A stretch of DNA of 64,000 bases from Paraburkholderia sartisoli (lineage in GTDB: Bacteria > Pseudomonadota > Gammaproteobacteria > Burkholderiales > Burkholderiaceae), in assembly GCF_900107685.1 (NCBI RefSeq), contig NZ_FNRQ01000009.1, forward strand, positions 1 to 64,000, given 5' to 3'. Of the stretch, positions 1 through 7,736 are shown one piece after another (within the stretch, counting starts at the first letter, position 1; every line of letters starts with the position of its first letter). The position numbers and the translations under genes are program-made. A model generated the notes under the pieces. That model was not told where the DNA came from and did not search any database. It saw only the letters and a list, made by a program, of their open reading frames with translations.

Positions 1-70
1 CAGCCGGATCGGCAAGGCACCGTCGCGCACGCATCGAGGCGATTCGACCACGACTGATCGGAGCAAACCC

Positions 71-253
71 ATGCCGGGCAAGAAGAAGCAGCGCGAGTTC
101 ACGCAGGCCGACATCGAGCACGTGATCGTGGATCTGTCTCAGCGAAGACAGGCTGCGCCACAAACTCGCAAACCGGGTCGTCGGTCCGCAAACGACAGTG
201 GAACAGGCGTAAGCGCCCTGCCCATTCAGGATCAACTCTTCGACACTGCGTAA
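71..253 (+). CDS. small hypothetical protein, 60 aa
   Basis: Not recognised. The ATG is preceded by a GGAG ribosome-binding site about 7 bases upstream, which supports this start. The frame stays open to the left edge of the window, so a longer gene cut by the window boundary is also possible. The product is basic at the N-terminus (GKKKQR) and has no membrane segment or known motif. It lies just before a stretch resembling the end of an insertion sequence, so it may be the last reading frame of that element. Confidence 0.35.
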   Translation: MPGKKKQREFTQADIEHVIVDLSQRRQAAPQTRKPGRRSANDSGTGVSALPIQDQLFDTA

Positions 254-285
254 GCAGTACCCCGTTAAAGACAAAGCTTTAACCC

Positions 286-347
286 CTGAAACCCGGACAT
301 CTCTATTTAGCTGGAAAGCGGACATTCCAGAATGGCTTTGACATGGG
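286..347. mobile_element. possible right end of an IS21-like insertion sequence
   Basis: Two spaced copies of a CGGACAT core, at about 297 and 329, lie just outside the small reading frame, and the stretch ends with CTTTGACA near 343. Multiple CGGACAT-type terminal repeats near a TGTCAA-like tip are typical of IS21-family ends. The transposase genes would lie left of the window. No target duplication can be checked from here, so this is a tentative reading. Confidence 0.3.
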
Positions 348-518
348 TGTAGGAGCAATATGAGAATGTCGTGTTTCTGAATGCCGACAAGCTGGTGATT
401 CACTGCGCGATCGCAGGAACCTCAAGAATCAAGCACCCCGTGGGCCAGCCCCGGCGAAAACCGGACGCCGGGCAGGTATACTGCCGGTCTTCAAACACCG
501 GTATTCAGAAGGAAACGC

Positions 519-860
519 ATGTCGAACGTGCCAGCTTGCCCGCAATGCGCGATGGAAAACACGTACCCCGACGGGGACAACTATATCTGCGCCGACTGCG
601 GCCATGAATGGCCCATTGCGGCTGGCGAGTCCGACGACTCTCACGCGGACACTGTCGTCAAGGACGCCAACGGCAATGTCCTTGCCGATGGTGACTCGGT
701 CGCGTTGATCAAGGATCTGAAGGTCAAGGGCTCGTCGATCACGCTGAAAATGGGCACGAAGGTCAAGAGCATCCGCCTCGTCGGCGGTGATCATGAAGTT
801 GACTGCAAGATGGACGCCGGCAACTTTATGCTCAAGGCCTGTTATCTGAAGAAAATCTGA
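519..860 (+). CDS. yjdM: YjdM/PhnA-family zinc-ribbon protein
   Basis: A 113-aa protein of the YjdM (formerly PhnA) family. Residues 8-27 form a zinc ribbon with two CxxC knuckles (CPQC and CADC). A compact SH3-like beta domain follows, including the characteristic VKDANGN and DGDSV segments. The family was first linked to phosphonate operons, but its biochemical role is not settled. The start is supported by AAGGAA six bases upstream. It stands alone, convergent with fabZ, with no phn genes nearby, so phosphonate use should not be inferred. Length is normal for the family. Confidence 0.88.
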   Translation: MSNVPACPQCAMENTYPDGDNYICADCGHEWPIAAGESDDSHADTVVKDANGNVLADGDSVALIKDLKVKGSSITLKMGTKVKSIRLVGGDHEVDCKMDAGNFMLKACYLKKI

Positions 861-1020
861 ACGTAAATCGATTTCCGAGCCTTTTCACCAGCAGCGCTAA
901 AGATCGTGGTTTCCCAAACCCGATTGGGCAACGTCGGCGATCCGTGATCGCTCATCGTGGTCGTGACATTGATCGAGGGCTGACCGCGAATCTGGATGCA
1001 CGTCGACGTCGGCCAGCACC

Positions 1021-1488
1021 TTACTGTTTGCCCCCATCCGCATGTCTGACCGTGCAAATCAGATCGGCCTCAGCCGCAACCACGCCATCTACTTCGGCGC
1101 GTGCCTTGAACTTCCAGATGCCGCGCATATGCCGCTCGAACGTCGCGTTCAGGATCAGCTGGTCGCCGGGTTCGACCACGCGCTTGAAACGCGCGTTATC
1201 GATGCCGGCGAACAGATACAGCGTGTTGGCCGGATCATGCGGCTCTTCCGAGAGGGTCAGCAGCGCGGCCGTCTGCGCGAGCGCTTCCAGAATCAGCACA
1301 CCCGGCATCACCGGACGACTCGGGAAGTGGCCCATGAAGTACGGTTCATTGATCGACACGTTCTTCAGCGCCTTGATGCGCTTGTGCGGCTCGAGTTCGA
1401 GCACCCGGTCGACCAGCAGGATCGGATAGCGATGCGGCAGCAGCGTGAGAATCTTGTGGATGTCGAGATTGATTTTTTCAGTGCTCAT
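1021..1488 (-). CDS. fabZ: 3-hydroxyacyl-ACP dehydratase FabZ
   Basis: A 155-aa hot-dog-fold dehydratase of type II fatty acid synthesis that removes water from 3-hydroxyacyl-ACP. The catalytic histidine lies in MGHFP and the catalytic glutamate in ILEALAQ. The N-terminal LLPHRYPILLVDRV segment is also typical. The frame is open further upstream, but the ATG at 1488 matches the family N-terminus (MSTEKINLDI). The usual lpxD-fabZ-lpxA neighbours are absent, so this is probably an additional stand-alone copy; the copy in the lipid A operon would be elsewhere in the genome. Confidence 0.93.
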   Translation of the reverse strand: MSTEKINLDIHKILTLLPHRYPILLVDRVLELEPHKRIKALKNVSINEPYFMGHFPSRPVMPGVLILEALAQTAALLTLSEEPHDPANTLYLFAGIDNARFKRVVEPGDQLILNATFERHMRGIWKFKARAEVDGVVAAEADLICTVRHADGGKQ

Positions 1489-1580
1489 GGTGTTTCTGCT
1501 CACGCATTGACCGCGCGATGACCACTCCGGATGCGGGTGCAAGTGGATTGGTAACACGTGCTGCCGCCGCATCGAATGCG

Positions 1581-1845
1581 AATGCCTTGATACGGTCGCG
1601 CAGTTTGTCGAAACATATTCCGCCCGATGACGGGCGACTCGAAGTAATCTGCGCGGACGGCGCGGAATACGTCGTCAAGGGCCACGATGCGTGCCCAGGC
1701 GTGATTCTGGTGGATGGCTTTCTGGCACACGGCATGCCCGCACGACTGGGCAACGCCGCCTTTTACCCGGCTTGCCATGCGCGGCTTTCGGGCGATGAGG
1801 TGCAGGTCGCGAATTTTGTCGGCGACGATCCTCAAGGAGACCTGC
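1581..1845 (+). pseudogene. relic of a spermidine-synthase-like gene
   Basis: The plus-strand translation here aligns by eye without gaps to residues about 94-175 of the intact spermidine-synthase-like protein at 2593-3360. Shared blocks include VICADGAEYV versus VVCADGAQYV, LVDGF, AFYPAC versus AFYEAC, and VANFV versus VANLV. The glycine-rich SAM/dcSAM-binding N-terminal part and the C-terminus are missing. It is therefore a truncated duplicate on the opposite strand, about 0.8 kb from the intact copy. The frame remains open, but no start fits the family. Confidence 0.75.
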
Positions 1846-1915
1846 AATGTCGTGGAACCAGGACCCGGTGCGATGCCTGCGCGGGACCCCGTTGCTGACG
1901 TAGCGCAGGTGTACT

Positions 1916-2113
1916 TCAGGCGGTTTTTCGGCGCGGACGTGCGCCAATTACGCTTTTGGTCCGGTAGCTGACACCATGCTGATCGAGGTAGTCGCGGATC
2001 AGTTGCCGCACGACCTGTGAGGGCGTCAAGTCCTGCGCCGCGCACAGTTTTTCGAACGCTTCCTTCTTCACAGGATCGATCAGAATCGTGAGTCGAGCAC
2101 TTTTCGTTTCCAT
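1916..2113 (-). CDS. ribbon-helix-helix (CopG/Arc-like) DNA-binding protein
   Basis: A small basic protein (65 aa from the ATG at 2113; a TTG start six codons upstream is possible). Its N-terminal strand (SARLTILID) is followed by two helices (KKEAFEKLCAAQ and TPSQVVRQLIRDYLDQH). This is the pattern of CopG/Arc ribbon-helix-helix repressors, including antitoxin DNA-binding domains. No toxin-like partner is adjacent. The upstream region 2130-2155 is AT-rich and probably holds the promoter. The DNA target is unknown. Confidence 0.65.
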   Translation of the reverse strand: METKSARLTILIDPVKKEAFEKLCAAQDLTPSQVVRQLIRDYLDQHGVSYRTKSVIGARPRRKTA

Positions 2114-2282
2114 GACGAGGGCGAAGTCCAATTATGTTAATTAAATTATAATACATCGGGTAGCCCGAGTCATCTTCGTGGCGCCAGAATCACAGGGTGG
2201 CCGGCGGTTCCCACATGCATCGCCGACATCCGGCCTTATAGTGACCGGGAAGCCTGCGGCGTGCAACGCACGGCACGGTGCG

Positions 2283-2510
2283 CTAGCTCTCCGCCCTGGC
2301 CCGCAGAAAATCCTGTCCAGCCTGGGTAATCGACGCCCCGCCCCGCCCGTTCGCGGGAACGGATACCAACCCGGCGCTACGCAGTTCCTGCGCGACGGAC
2401 CAGTTTAACGTGGGCGCATCGCGGCCGTATCGCTGCTGGGCCAGACGCTCAAGCGCCCAGATGGCTGCATGGGTCAAGGGGCTGTTGTCGTTGTCACTTA
2501 CCGCTGTCAT
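2283..2510 (-). CDS. small conserved-type hypothetical protein, 75 aa
   Basis: Not assigned to a named family. The protein is short and mostly helical, with a repeat-free middle (LNWSVAQELRSAGLVSVP) and a GGASITQAGQDFL end. The end resembles the wing and last helix of a winged-helix fold, but this is only a resemblance. The ATG at 2510 has an AGGA-type ribosome-binding site. It lies downstream of the spermidine-synthase-like gene on the same strand with an 82-base gap. Confidence 0.5.
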   Translation of the reverse strand: MTAVSDNDNSPLTHAAIWALERLAQQRYGRDAPTLNWSVAQELRSAGLVSVPANGRGGASITQAGQDFLRARAES

Positions 2511-2592
2511 CTTCTATCCTCGAGAAATGCGCCTGCTCAAGCAGGCCACGAACGTGCAGGAGTTGCTGTCCATCTGCGACAGACGCATCCGC

Positions 2593-3360
2593 TCAGCACG
2601 TTTGCTCATATCGATGCCAGTTAAATTTCTTGCCGTACTCGATGCGCGTGGCCGTCGCATGGAGATTGACCGCATGCATGGGTCCGAGTGCGCGGGCCCG
2701 GTCGAGCATCGCTGCCAGGGACGGAAGCCTGTCCTCTCCTTTCCACGCAAAAACAGTGACGTTGTGTTCACTGCCTTCGGACGGCGCCAGCGTCACCGCG
2801 TTCGCGAAGACATCCCTGAGCGAGCGCAGGTAGCGATGGAAGTCCGGTTCGTCGGTCACCAGATTCGCCACCAGGACGCCGTCGTCACTCAACCTGCGAC
2901 GACAGGCTTCATAAAACGCCCTGCTGCCCAGCTCCGCGGGCAGGCCATCGGCATTGAAACCGTCGACCAGCAGCACGTCGGGCCGATGATCCGGAACCGT
3001 GACGTACTGCGCCCCATCGGCACACACCACCCGGAAGCGTTCACTGTCGCGCGGCACATGAAACCGGTCGCGCAGCGCGATCACCTGGGGATTGATTTCG
3101 ACGACGGAAATCGTGGTGTCGGGCAAATGGCGATAGCAGTATTTCGCCAGCGAGCCGCCGCCCAGACCGATCATCGAAATGCGACGCGGGAATGGCTGGA
3201 ATAGCAGGAAACCCATCATGGTCCGCGTATAACCCAGCGCAAGCGCGTACGGATCGTGCCGCAACATGGTGCTCTGCACCCCGCGCGCATCGAAGTACAG
3301 TGAAACGACCTGGTCATTCTCTATGACCACCGGCCTGCTCGCCTCCCTCATTCTTTTCAT
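2593..3360 (-). CDS. spermidine-synthase-like protein
   Basis: A 255-aa Rossmann-fold protein of the spermidine/spermine synthase superfamily. Residues 65-71 (GLGGGSL) form the nucleotide-binding loop, VVEINP the acidic ribose-binding strand, and VVCADGAQYV the following block. The catalytic region reads LLVDGFNADG, not the DSSDP-type segment of true spermidine synthases, so polyamine synthesis is doubtful; a methyltransferase-like role is possible. Its ATG overlaps the stop codon of the upstream HPr-like gene (ATGA), which indicates translational coupling and supports this start. A truncated paralogue lies at 1581-1845. Confidence 0.8.
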   Translation of the reverse strand: MKRMREASRPVVIENDQVVSLYFDARGVQSTMLRHDPYALALGYTRTMMGFLLFQPFPRRISMIGLGGGSLAKYCYRHLPDTTISVVEINPQVIALRDRFHVPRDSERFRVVCADGAQYVTVPDHRPDVLLVDGFNADGLPAELGSRAFYEACRRRLSDDGVLVANLVTDEPDFHRYLRSLRDVFANAVTLAPSEGSEHNVTVFAWKGEDRLPSLAAMLDRARALGPMHAVNLHATATRIEYGKKFNWHRYEQTC

Positions 3361-3677
3361 GTGCGTGATCGAAAGATTCCGGTGCAGGGACAATCGGCGG
3401 GCGTGGGCCACGCCCCCTTGCAGCGGTCCGTCAAAAGGATCGGCGTACGCAGCATGGCCGGTGCGGCCCCGTCAGGACCAGTTGCCCGGATGTGTAACTG
3501 CGTGCCCGGCTTTGCCCGCACGGACATCGCCGATATGACATCTTTCGCGTTGACGGACCGGCCGTTCGCCACGCAGATGATGTCGCTCGCGAACCGGGAT
3601 GCGTGAACGGCAAGCCTCGCTGACCCGTGTCCGTTCAACCCCCACGGGTCGCCTACCTGAATCAGTGCTTCGACCAA
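3357..3677 (-). CDS. HPr-like protein lacking both phosphorylation residues
   Basis: A 106-aa protein whose first 83 residues follow the HPr (PTS phosphocarrier) pattern: a GLxxxxSA(R/K)L helix start, ASRFASDI, NGRSVNAKD, and a final beta strand LHIRATGPDG. At the position of HPr His15 it has Asn15 (GLNGHGSAR against GLHARASAK), and at regulatory Ser46 it has Asp46 (VNAKDVI against VNAKSIM). Phosphotransfer by PEP-PTS is therefore unlikely. The start is a TTG preceded by AGGGGAG. The stop overlaps the next gene's ATG. A 23-residue tail carries three cysteines. Bacillus Crh, with Gln15, is a known precedent for a regulatory HPr without His15. Confidence 0.72.
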   Translation of the reverse strand: MVEALIQVGDPWGLNGHGSARLAVHASRFASDIICVANGRSVNAKDVISAMSVRAKPGTQLHIRATGPDGAAPAMLRTPILLTDRCKGAWPTPADCPCTGIFRSRT

Positions 3678-3728
3678 CCCACTCCCCTGTGCCTAAACCG
3701 TAACCCGGGCCCGAACCGCCGGGCGCGC

Positions 3729-4175
3729 TCAATGCATCGAACCTGCCATGACCTGGGCGAAGAAACCCCGCAGCAGCGGGTCCCACCTTTCACTTCCCAA
3801 AGCGATTTCGGTCGTGTCGAGCCGCTTCATTTCCCGGTCGAGGTAAATGGCGCGAAGCGATCTTGGGTGCGGCGGCCCGACAAAGAACTGGCCATCGTCA
3901 TCCAGAAGCAGAAATGGCTTCTGCCTGTAGCGAGCCCCGAGCAGTGAGGTCGCATCCAGGACATGGCGGGCCGATTCCTTCTGATAGACAAAAATGACGT
4001 TGACTCCGCACTCTTCCAGTCGGTCGCAGATATCCGAAAAACGGTAAAGCATCTGGAATCCGCGTTCGCCCGCCTTGCCCACGCCGATGACGATCAATCC
4101 GCGACGACCCATTACGTCCCGCAGATACAGGTGCGTGTAGTCGTGGGACAGCAGCGGAACACTTGCATCAATCAC
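3729..4175 (-). CDS. thioredoxin-fold (peroxiredoxin-like) protein
   Basis: A 148-aa protein with the AhpC/TSA-like order: GLIVIGVGKAGERGF strand-turn, a helix with SDICDRLEEC, NVIFVYQKE strand, then FLLLDDDGQFF. The usual PxxxTxxC peroxidatic motif is not present where expected, so peroxidase activity is doubtful. The GTG start at 4175 is chosen because AGGGAGG lies five bases upstream; an ATG at 4202 is the alternative. It is the first gene of a same-strand group with the HPr-like and spermidine-synthase-like genes (51-base gap). Confidence 0.6.
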   Translation of the reverse strand: MIDASVPLLSHDYTHLYLRDVMGRRGLIVIGVGKAGERGFQMLYRFSDICDRLEECGVNVIFVYQKESARHVLDATSLLGARYRQKPFLLLDDDGQFFVGPPHPRSLRAIYLDREMKRLDTTEIALGSERWDPLLRGFFAQVMAGSMH

Positions 4176-4292
4176 GTCGACCTCCCTGCCGCGCGCAGGC
4201 ATACACCTCGTTTCGCGCAAGCCCGGCCTGCAACGTGATCAACAAGATTCCTGCCCAAGCCTGCTATATTATTAGCATTTCAGGATAAATCA

Positions 4293-4311
4293 ATGATAAT
4301 TACATTATCAT
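4293..4311. promoter_or_regulatory. palindromic operator candidate A
   Basis: A perfect inverted repeat, ATGATAA-N5-TTATCAT (outer arms extendable to 8 bases, ATGATAAT/ATTATCAT). It lies about 118 bases upstream of the thioredoxin-fold gene on the minus strand, in an AT-rich patch unlike its surroundings. The same half-sites and spacing recur at 4699-4719. The size suits a dimeric regulator. Half-sites resemble Fur hexamers, but the spacing is wrong for a Fur box. Confidence 0.6.
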
Positions 4312-4646
4312 GATTTGACGATGCCCATCACAAACGAAGAACGATCAGTCCGTTCGCCGCTGCTTCCATGTACACACGCGTAGCCGACGTGCCTGAATCC
4401 CATCGCACCGGTAAAACCACCGACGACGAACATGGCCAGCATCGTCCCATGCACTTTCAGTCTCGTCCGATTCGCCAGTACGAAGGGTGCGCCGGGGTCG
4501 GTCTTCGCGGAATTCAGGTCGCAGAGCTTGCCCGGTTCGATGCCGATGTCCGTCACGATTCCAGTCATATGGGTGATACGGATTTCAGCGCAGGACAGTC
4601 TGGTGATCATGGTGTCCTGCAAACCCATGATGAAGTGCGGGAGCAC
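4308..4646 (-). pseudogene. truncated DUF1275 (YoaK-family) membrane protein remnant
   Basis: The translation matches the C-terminal half of DUF1275/YoaK proteins: MGLQDTMITRLS, THMTGIVTDIGIEPGKL, then FVVGGFTGAMGFRHVGYA. Family members are about 220-240 aa with six or more membrane segments; here the first half is absent and the next feature upstream is the hyf leader. No usable family start codon is visible, so this is a decayed gene. It fills the space between two candidate operators. Confidence 0.65.
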
Positions 4647-4698
4647 AACGGGGCCTCGCTGGATCTCCCCTGTGGAACCGGATCGATAAAACTGCTAG

Positions 4699-4719
4699 GA
4701 TGATAACGCGATTATCATC
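4699..4719. promoter_or_regulatory. palindromic operator candidate B, upstream of the hyf-like operon
   Basis: A perfect inverted repeat, GATGATAA-CGCGA-TTATCATC, about 60 bases before the hyfB-like start. Its core ATGATAA-N5-TTATCAT is identical to the site at 4293-4311 apart from the spacer. Position and symmetry fit an operator that overlaps or adjoins the operon promoter. Confidence 0.62.
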
Positions 4720-4779
4720 AACTGCTAACTTGATGCCCCGGGGCGAACGTACCGTCCGGGGGGAACGGAGACAACGCTG

Positions 4780-6789
4780 ATGGAACACCTGCTGGTCATC
4801 CATTACGTGCTGCTGGTGGTTGCCGGCTGGTTGGCCGTCGGGGTTCTGGGACTCGCGAACCTGCATCGCACACGCGTGGTGGCGCACGGCCTGTTTCCAC
4901 TGGGCGCCGTGTTCGGTCTGCTTCTGTGTGGACTTGGCCTCGCGGGTGTTTTCTCCGTTCCCGGGCAAGTCGTCCTGCCGTTCGGGTTGCCGGACCTGCC
5001 GTTTCATCTGAGGCTCGACGGCCTGTCGGCATATTTCCTCACGGTGCTCGGCGTGGTGAGCACAGGCGTAAGCGCGTTCTCCGCCGGCTATTTCCGCAAG
5101 GGCGAGGGCACGCCGCCCGGGCTGCTGTGCTTTGAGTATCACGTGTGCCTCGCGAGCATGGCAGTAGTGCTGCTGGCAGACGATGCTTATTGCTTCATGG
5201 TTGCGTGGGAGACGATGACGCTGTCGGCCACTTTCCTCGTGATGACCAATCACCGCATCGCCGAAATCCGCCGGGCCGCCTGGCTCTACTTTCTGATCTC
5301 CCATGTCGGCGCGCTGGCGCTCCTGCTGTGCTTCGGCCTGTTGCAGGGCAATTCCGGCGACTATACGTTCGCCGGCATGCGTCAACAGCATCTGGGCGTG
5401 TTCTGGGCCTCCGTCGCGTTTTTGCTGGCGCTCTTCGGCTTCGGCGCGAAAGCCGGCATCTTCCCGCTGCATGTGTGGCTACCCGAGGCCCATCCAGCCG
5501 CGCCGTCGCCGGTATCGGCCCTCATGAGCGGCTTCGTCCTGAAAGCGGGTCTTTACGGCGTGCTGCGCACGGTGTTTGACCTGCTGCACCTGCAAGTCGC
5601 GTGGTGGGGCGTGCTCATGCTGATGCTCGGACTCTTCACCGCGCTGTTCGGGGTGGTGTTCAGCGCCATCCAGACGGACATGAAGCGGCTGCTTGCATAC
5701 TCGTCAATCGACAACATCGGCCTGATGTTCGTCAGCATGGGGCTCGCGATCCTGTTTCGCGCGTACGGAATGAGCGCGCTGGCCGCCTTGTCGTTGACGG
5801 CCCTGCTCTACCAGATCGCCAGTCATGCGACATTCAAGAGCCTGCTGTTTCTCGGCACCGGTTCCGTGCTCCACGCGACGGGCGAGCGCAATCTCGGGCG
5901 CCTCGGCGGCCTGATCCGTTTCATGCCGTGGACCGCGTGGACCGTTCTCGTTGGCGCGTTTGCCAGTGCGGGCCTGCCGCCGTTGAGCGGCTTCGTCTCC
6001 GAATGGTTGCTGCTGCAGAGCTTTCTGTTCACCCCCGGCTTGCCCGATCCGTTCCTGAACATGGTGGTCCCGCTCGTGGCAGCACTGATTGCTCTCGTGG
6101 CCGCGCTTGCGGGCTACACGATGGTCAAGTTCTTCGGCATCATCTTTCTCGGCCAGCCTCGCGAGGCGAAGTTGCGCGGTGCGCGGGACGCAAGCCAGTG
6201 GGAGCGCATCGGCTTCGTGTGGCTCGCAGCGATATGCGTGCTGCTCGGGCTGTTGCCGGTGCAGTTCGTGGTCGTTCTCGATCGCGTCACACAGATGCTG
6301 GTTGGCACCGGTATCGGACAGACCGTCGCAAGGAATGGCTGGCTGCTGCTCGCACCCACCAGTGTGGACCGGGCCAGCTACATGCCGGCGGTTTTCCTGC
6401 TGTTCTTCTTTGCCTGCTGCGGGCTCGCGTGGCTGCTGGTTCGCCGTCTTTACCACGGACGCCTGCGGCGTGCGGCACCCTGGGCCTGTGGCTTTCCGTT
6501 CGTGAACGCGCGCATGCAGGACACGGCAGAAGGGTTCGGGCAGCCGATCCGCCAGATCTTCGCGCCGCTGTTCAGGATCGAACGGCGGCTTCCTTCGCCA
6601 TTCGACAGTCACCCCGTGTACAGCGTCACCGTGACAGATCGCGCGTGGACGCTGATTTATGAGCCGATCGAGCGGCTGGTCAAGCGCGTCGCGGCACTGG
6701 CCGGGTTGCTCCAGACCGGCCGCATCGCGGTCTATCTGATGCACAGCTTTCTCGTGCTGATCGTGCTCCTGATGCTGGTGAGACGATGA
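4780..6789 (+). CDS. hyfB: HyfB-like antiporter-type membrane subunit
   Basis: A 669-aa polytopic protein of the NuoL/MrpA proton-translocating family, closest by pattern to hydrogenase-4 subunit B. It has about 14-16 membrane helices. Family segments include VAWETMTLSATFLVM, the channel lysine region FGFGAKAGIFPLHVWLPEAHP, and DMKRLLAYSSIDNIG. GGAG lies nine bases upstream of the ATG. It is the first gene of a tightly packed six-gene operon and overlaps the next by four bases. In this complex it should be one of two ion-pumping subunits in the cytoplasmic membrane. Confidence 0.9.
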   Translation: MEHLLVIHYVLLVVAGWLAVGVLGLANLHRTRVVAHGLFPLGAVFGLLLCGLGLAGVFSVPGQVVLPFGLPDLPFHLRLDGLSAYFLTVLGVVSTGVSAFSAGYFRKGEGTPPGLLCFEYHVCLASMAVVLLADDAYCFMVAWETMTLSATFLVMTNHRIAEIRRAAWLYFLISHVGALALLLCFGLLQGNSGDYTFAGMRQQHLGVFWASVAFLLALFGFGAKAGIFPLHVWLPEAHPAAPSPVSALMSGFVLKAGLYGVLRTVFDLLHLQVAWWGVLMLMLGLFTALFGVVFSAIQTDMKRLLAYSSIDNIGLMFVSMGLAILFRAYGMSALAALSLTALLYQIASHATFKSLLFLGTGSVLHATGERNLGRLGGLIRFMPWTAWTVLVGAFASAGLPPLSGFVSEWLLLQSFLFTPGLPDPFLNMVVPLVAALIALVAALAGYTMVKFFGIIFLGQPREAKLRGARDASQWERIGFVWLAAICVLLGLLPVQFVVVLDRVTQMLVGTGIGQTVARNGWLLLAPTSVDRASYMPAVFLLFFFACCGLAWLLVRRLYHGRLRRAAPWACGFPFVNARMQDTAEGFGQPIRQIFAPLFRIERRLPSPFDSHPVYSVTVTDRAWTLIYEPIERLVKRVAALAGLLQTGRIAVYLMHSFLVLIVLLMLVRR

Positions 6790-7736
6790 TCACGTTTTCC
6801 GGATTGCTCTCCCAGGGGCTGGAGATCCTGCTCGCCCTGGCGGCAGCGCCCCTGCTGACAGGGTGGGTCAACATGTGCCGCGCGCGTTTGCAAAACCGCC
6901 GGGCACCGAGCATCTGGCAGCCTTACCGGATGCTTCACAAGCTGTTCAACAAGGAATCGGTCGTCGCCGGCCACGCGAGCCCGATATTCCGCGGCGCGCC
7001 CTATGTCGTCTGGGCATGCATGACGCTCGCCTGTGCGATCGTGCCCACGCTTTCGACTGATCTGCCGCTCTCGCCCGCCGCGGACGCGATCGCCCTGGTG
7101 GGTCTTTTCGCGCTGGCGCGCGTGACCATCTCGCTCGCCGCGATGGACATCGGCACCGCGTTCGGCTCGCTCGGCGCGCGCCGCGAGATGCTGGTCGGCT
7201 TCCTCGCGGAGCCGGCCTTGCTGATGGTGCTGTTTTCGGCGTCGCTGATCACGCAGTCCACCCTGCTGACCAGCATCGTCTCCACGCTCAGTCATCGCGA
7301 ACTGGCAATCTATCCGAGCCTCGCGTTCGCAGGGATCGCGTTCACGATGGTGTCGCTCGCCGAAAACGCGCGTCTGCCGGTCGACAATCCGACCACGCAT
7401 CTCGAACTGACGATGATCCACGAGGCGCTGATCCTCGAGTATTCCGGCCGGCATCTCGCGCTGATGGAATGGGCCGCGAGCCTCAAACTGTTTGCGTACT
7501 CCTGCATCGGCCTCGCCTTGTTCATTCCGTGGGGCATCGCGGAAGCCGGCAATCCGATGGCGCTGCTGCTCGCGATACCGGCGCTCTTCGTCAAGCTGCT
7601 GGTGGGGGGCGCGGCGCTCGCGGTAGTCGAGACGACCAACGCGAAGATGCGCATTTTCCGCGTGCCGGAGTTTCTCGCGACAGCGTTCCTGCTGGCCGTC
7701 ATCGGCATGCTCGTTCACTTTCTGCTGGGGGCGTGA
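6786..7736 (+). CDS. hyfC: HyfC-like membrane anchor subunit (NuoH family)
   Basis: A 316-aa integral membrane protein of the NuoH/HycD/HyfC family, which anchors the soluble arm to the membrane arm. Diagnostic parts are PSIWQPYRMLHKLFNKESV near the N-terminus, the acidic loop ENARLPVDNPTTHLELTMIHEA, and EYSGRHLALMEWA. The start overlaps hyfB by ATGA, and the stop directly abuts the start of hyfE, so translation is coupled. Length is normal. Confidence 0.92.
   Translation: MITFSGLLSQGLEILLALAAAPLLTGWVNMCRARLQNRRAPSIWQPYRMLHKLFNKESVVAGHASPIFRGAPYVVWACMTLACAIVPTLSTDLPLSPAADAIALVGLFALARVTISLAAMDIGTAFGSLGARREMLVGFLAEPALLMVLFSASLITQSTLLTSIVSTLSHRELAIYPSLAFAGIAFTMVSLAENARLPVDNPTTHLELTMIHEALILEYSGRHLALMEWAASLKLFAYSCIGLALFIPWGIAEAGNPMALLLAIPALFVKLLVGGAALAVVETTNAKMRIFRVPEFLATAFLLAVIGMLVHFLLGA

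Noticed and set aside
519..860. Evidence of phosphonate catabolism from the PhnA-like gene
   Set aside because: The family name is historical, and no phn C-P lyase or transport genes are nearby.
4293..4311. Classical Fur box
   Set aside because: The GATAAT-like half-sites are there, but they are separated by 3-5 bases instead of 1, and the second copy changes the inner bases, so another regulator is more likely.
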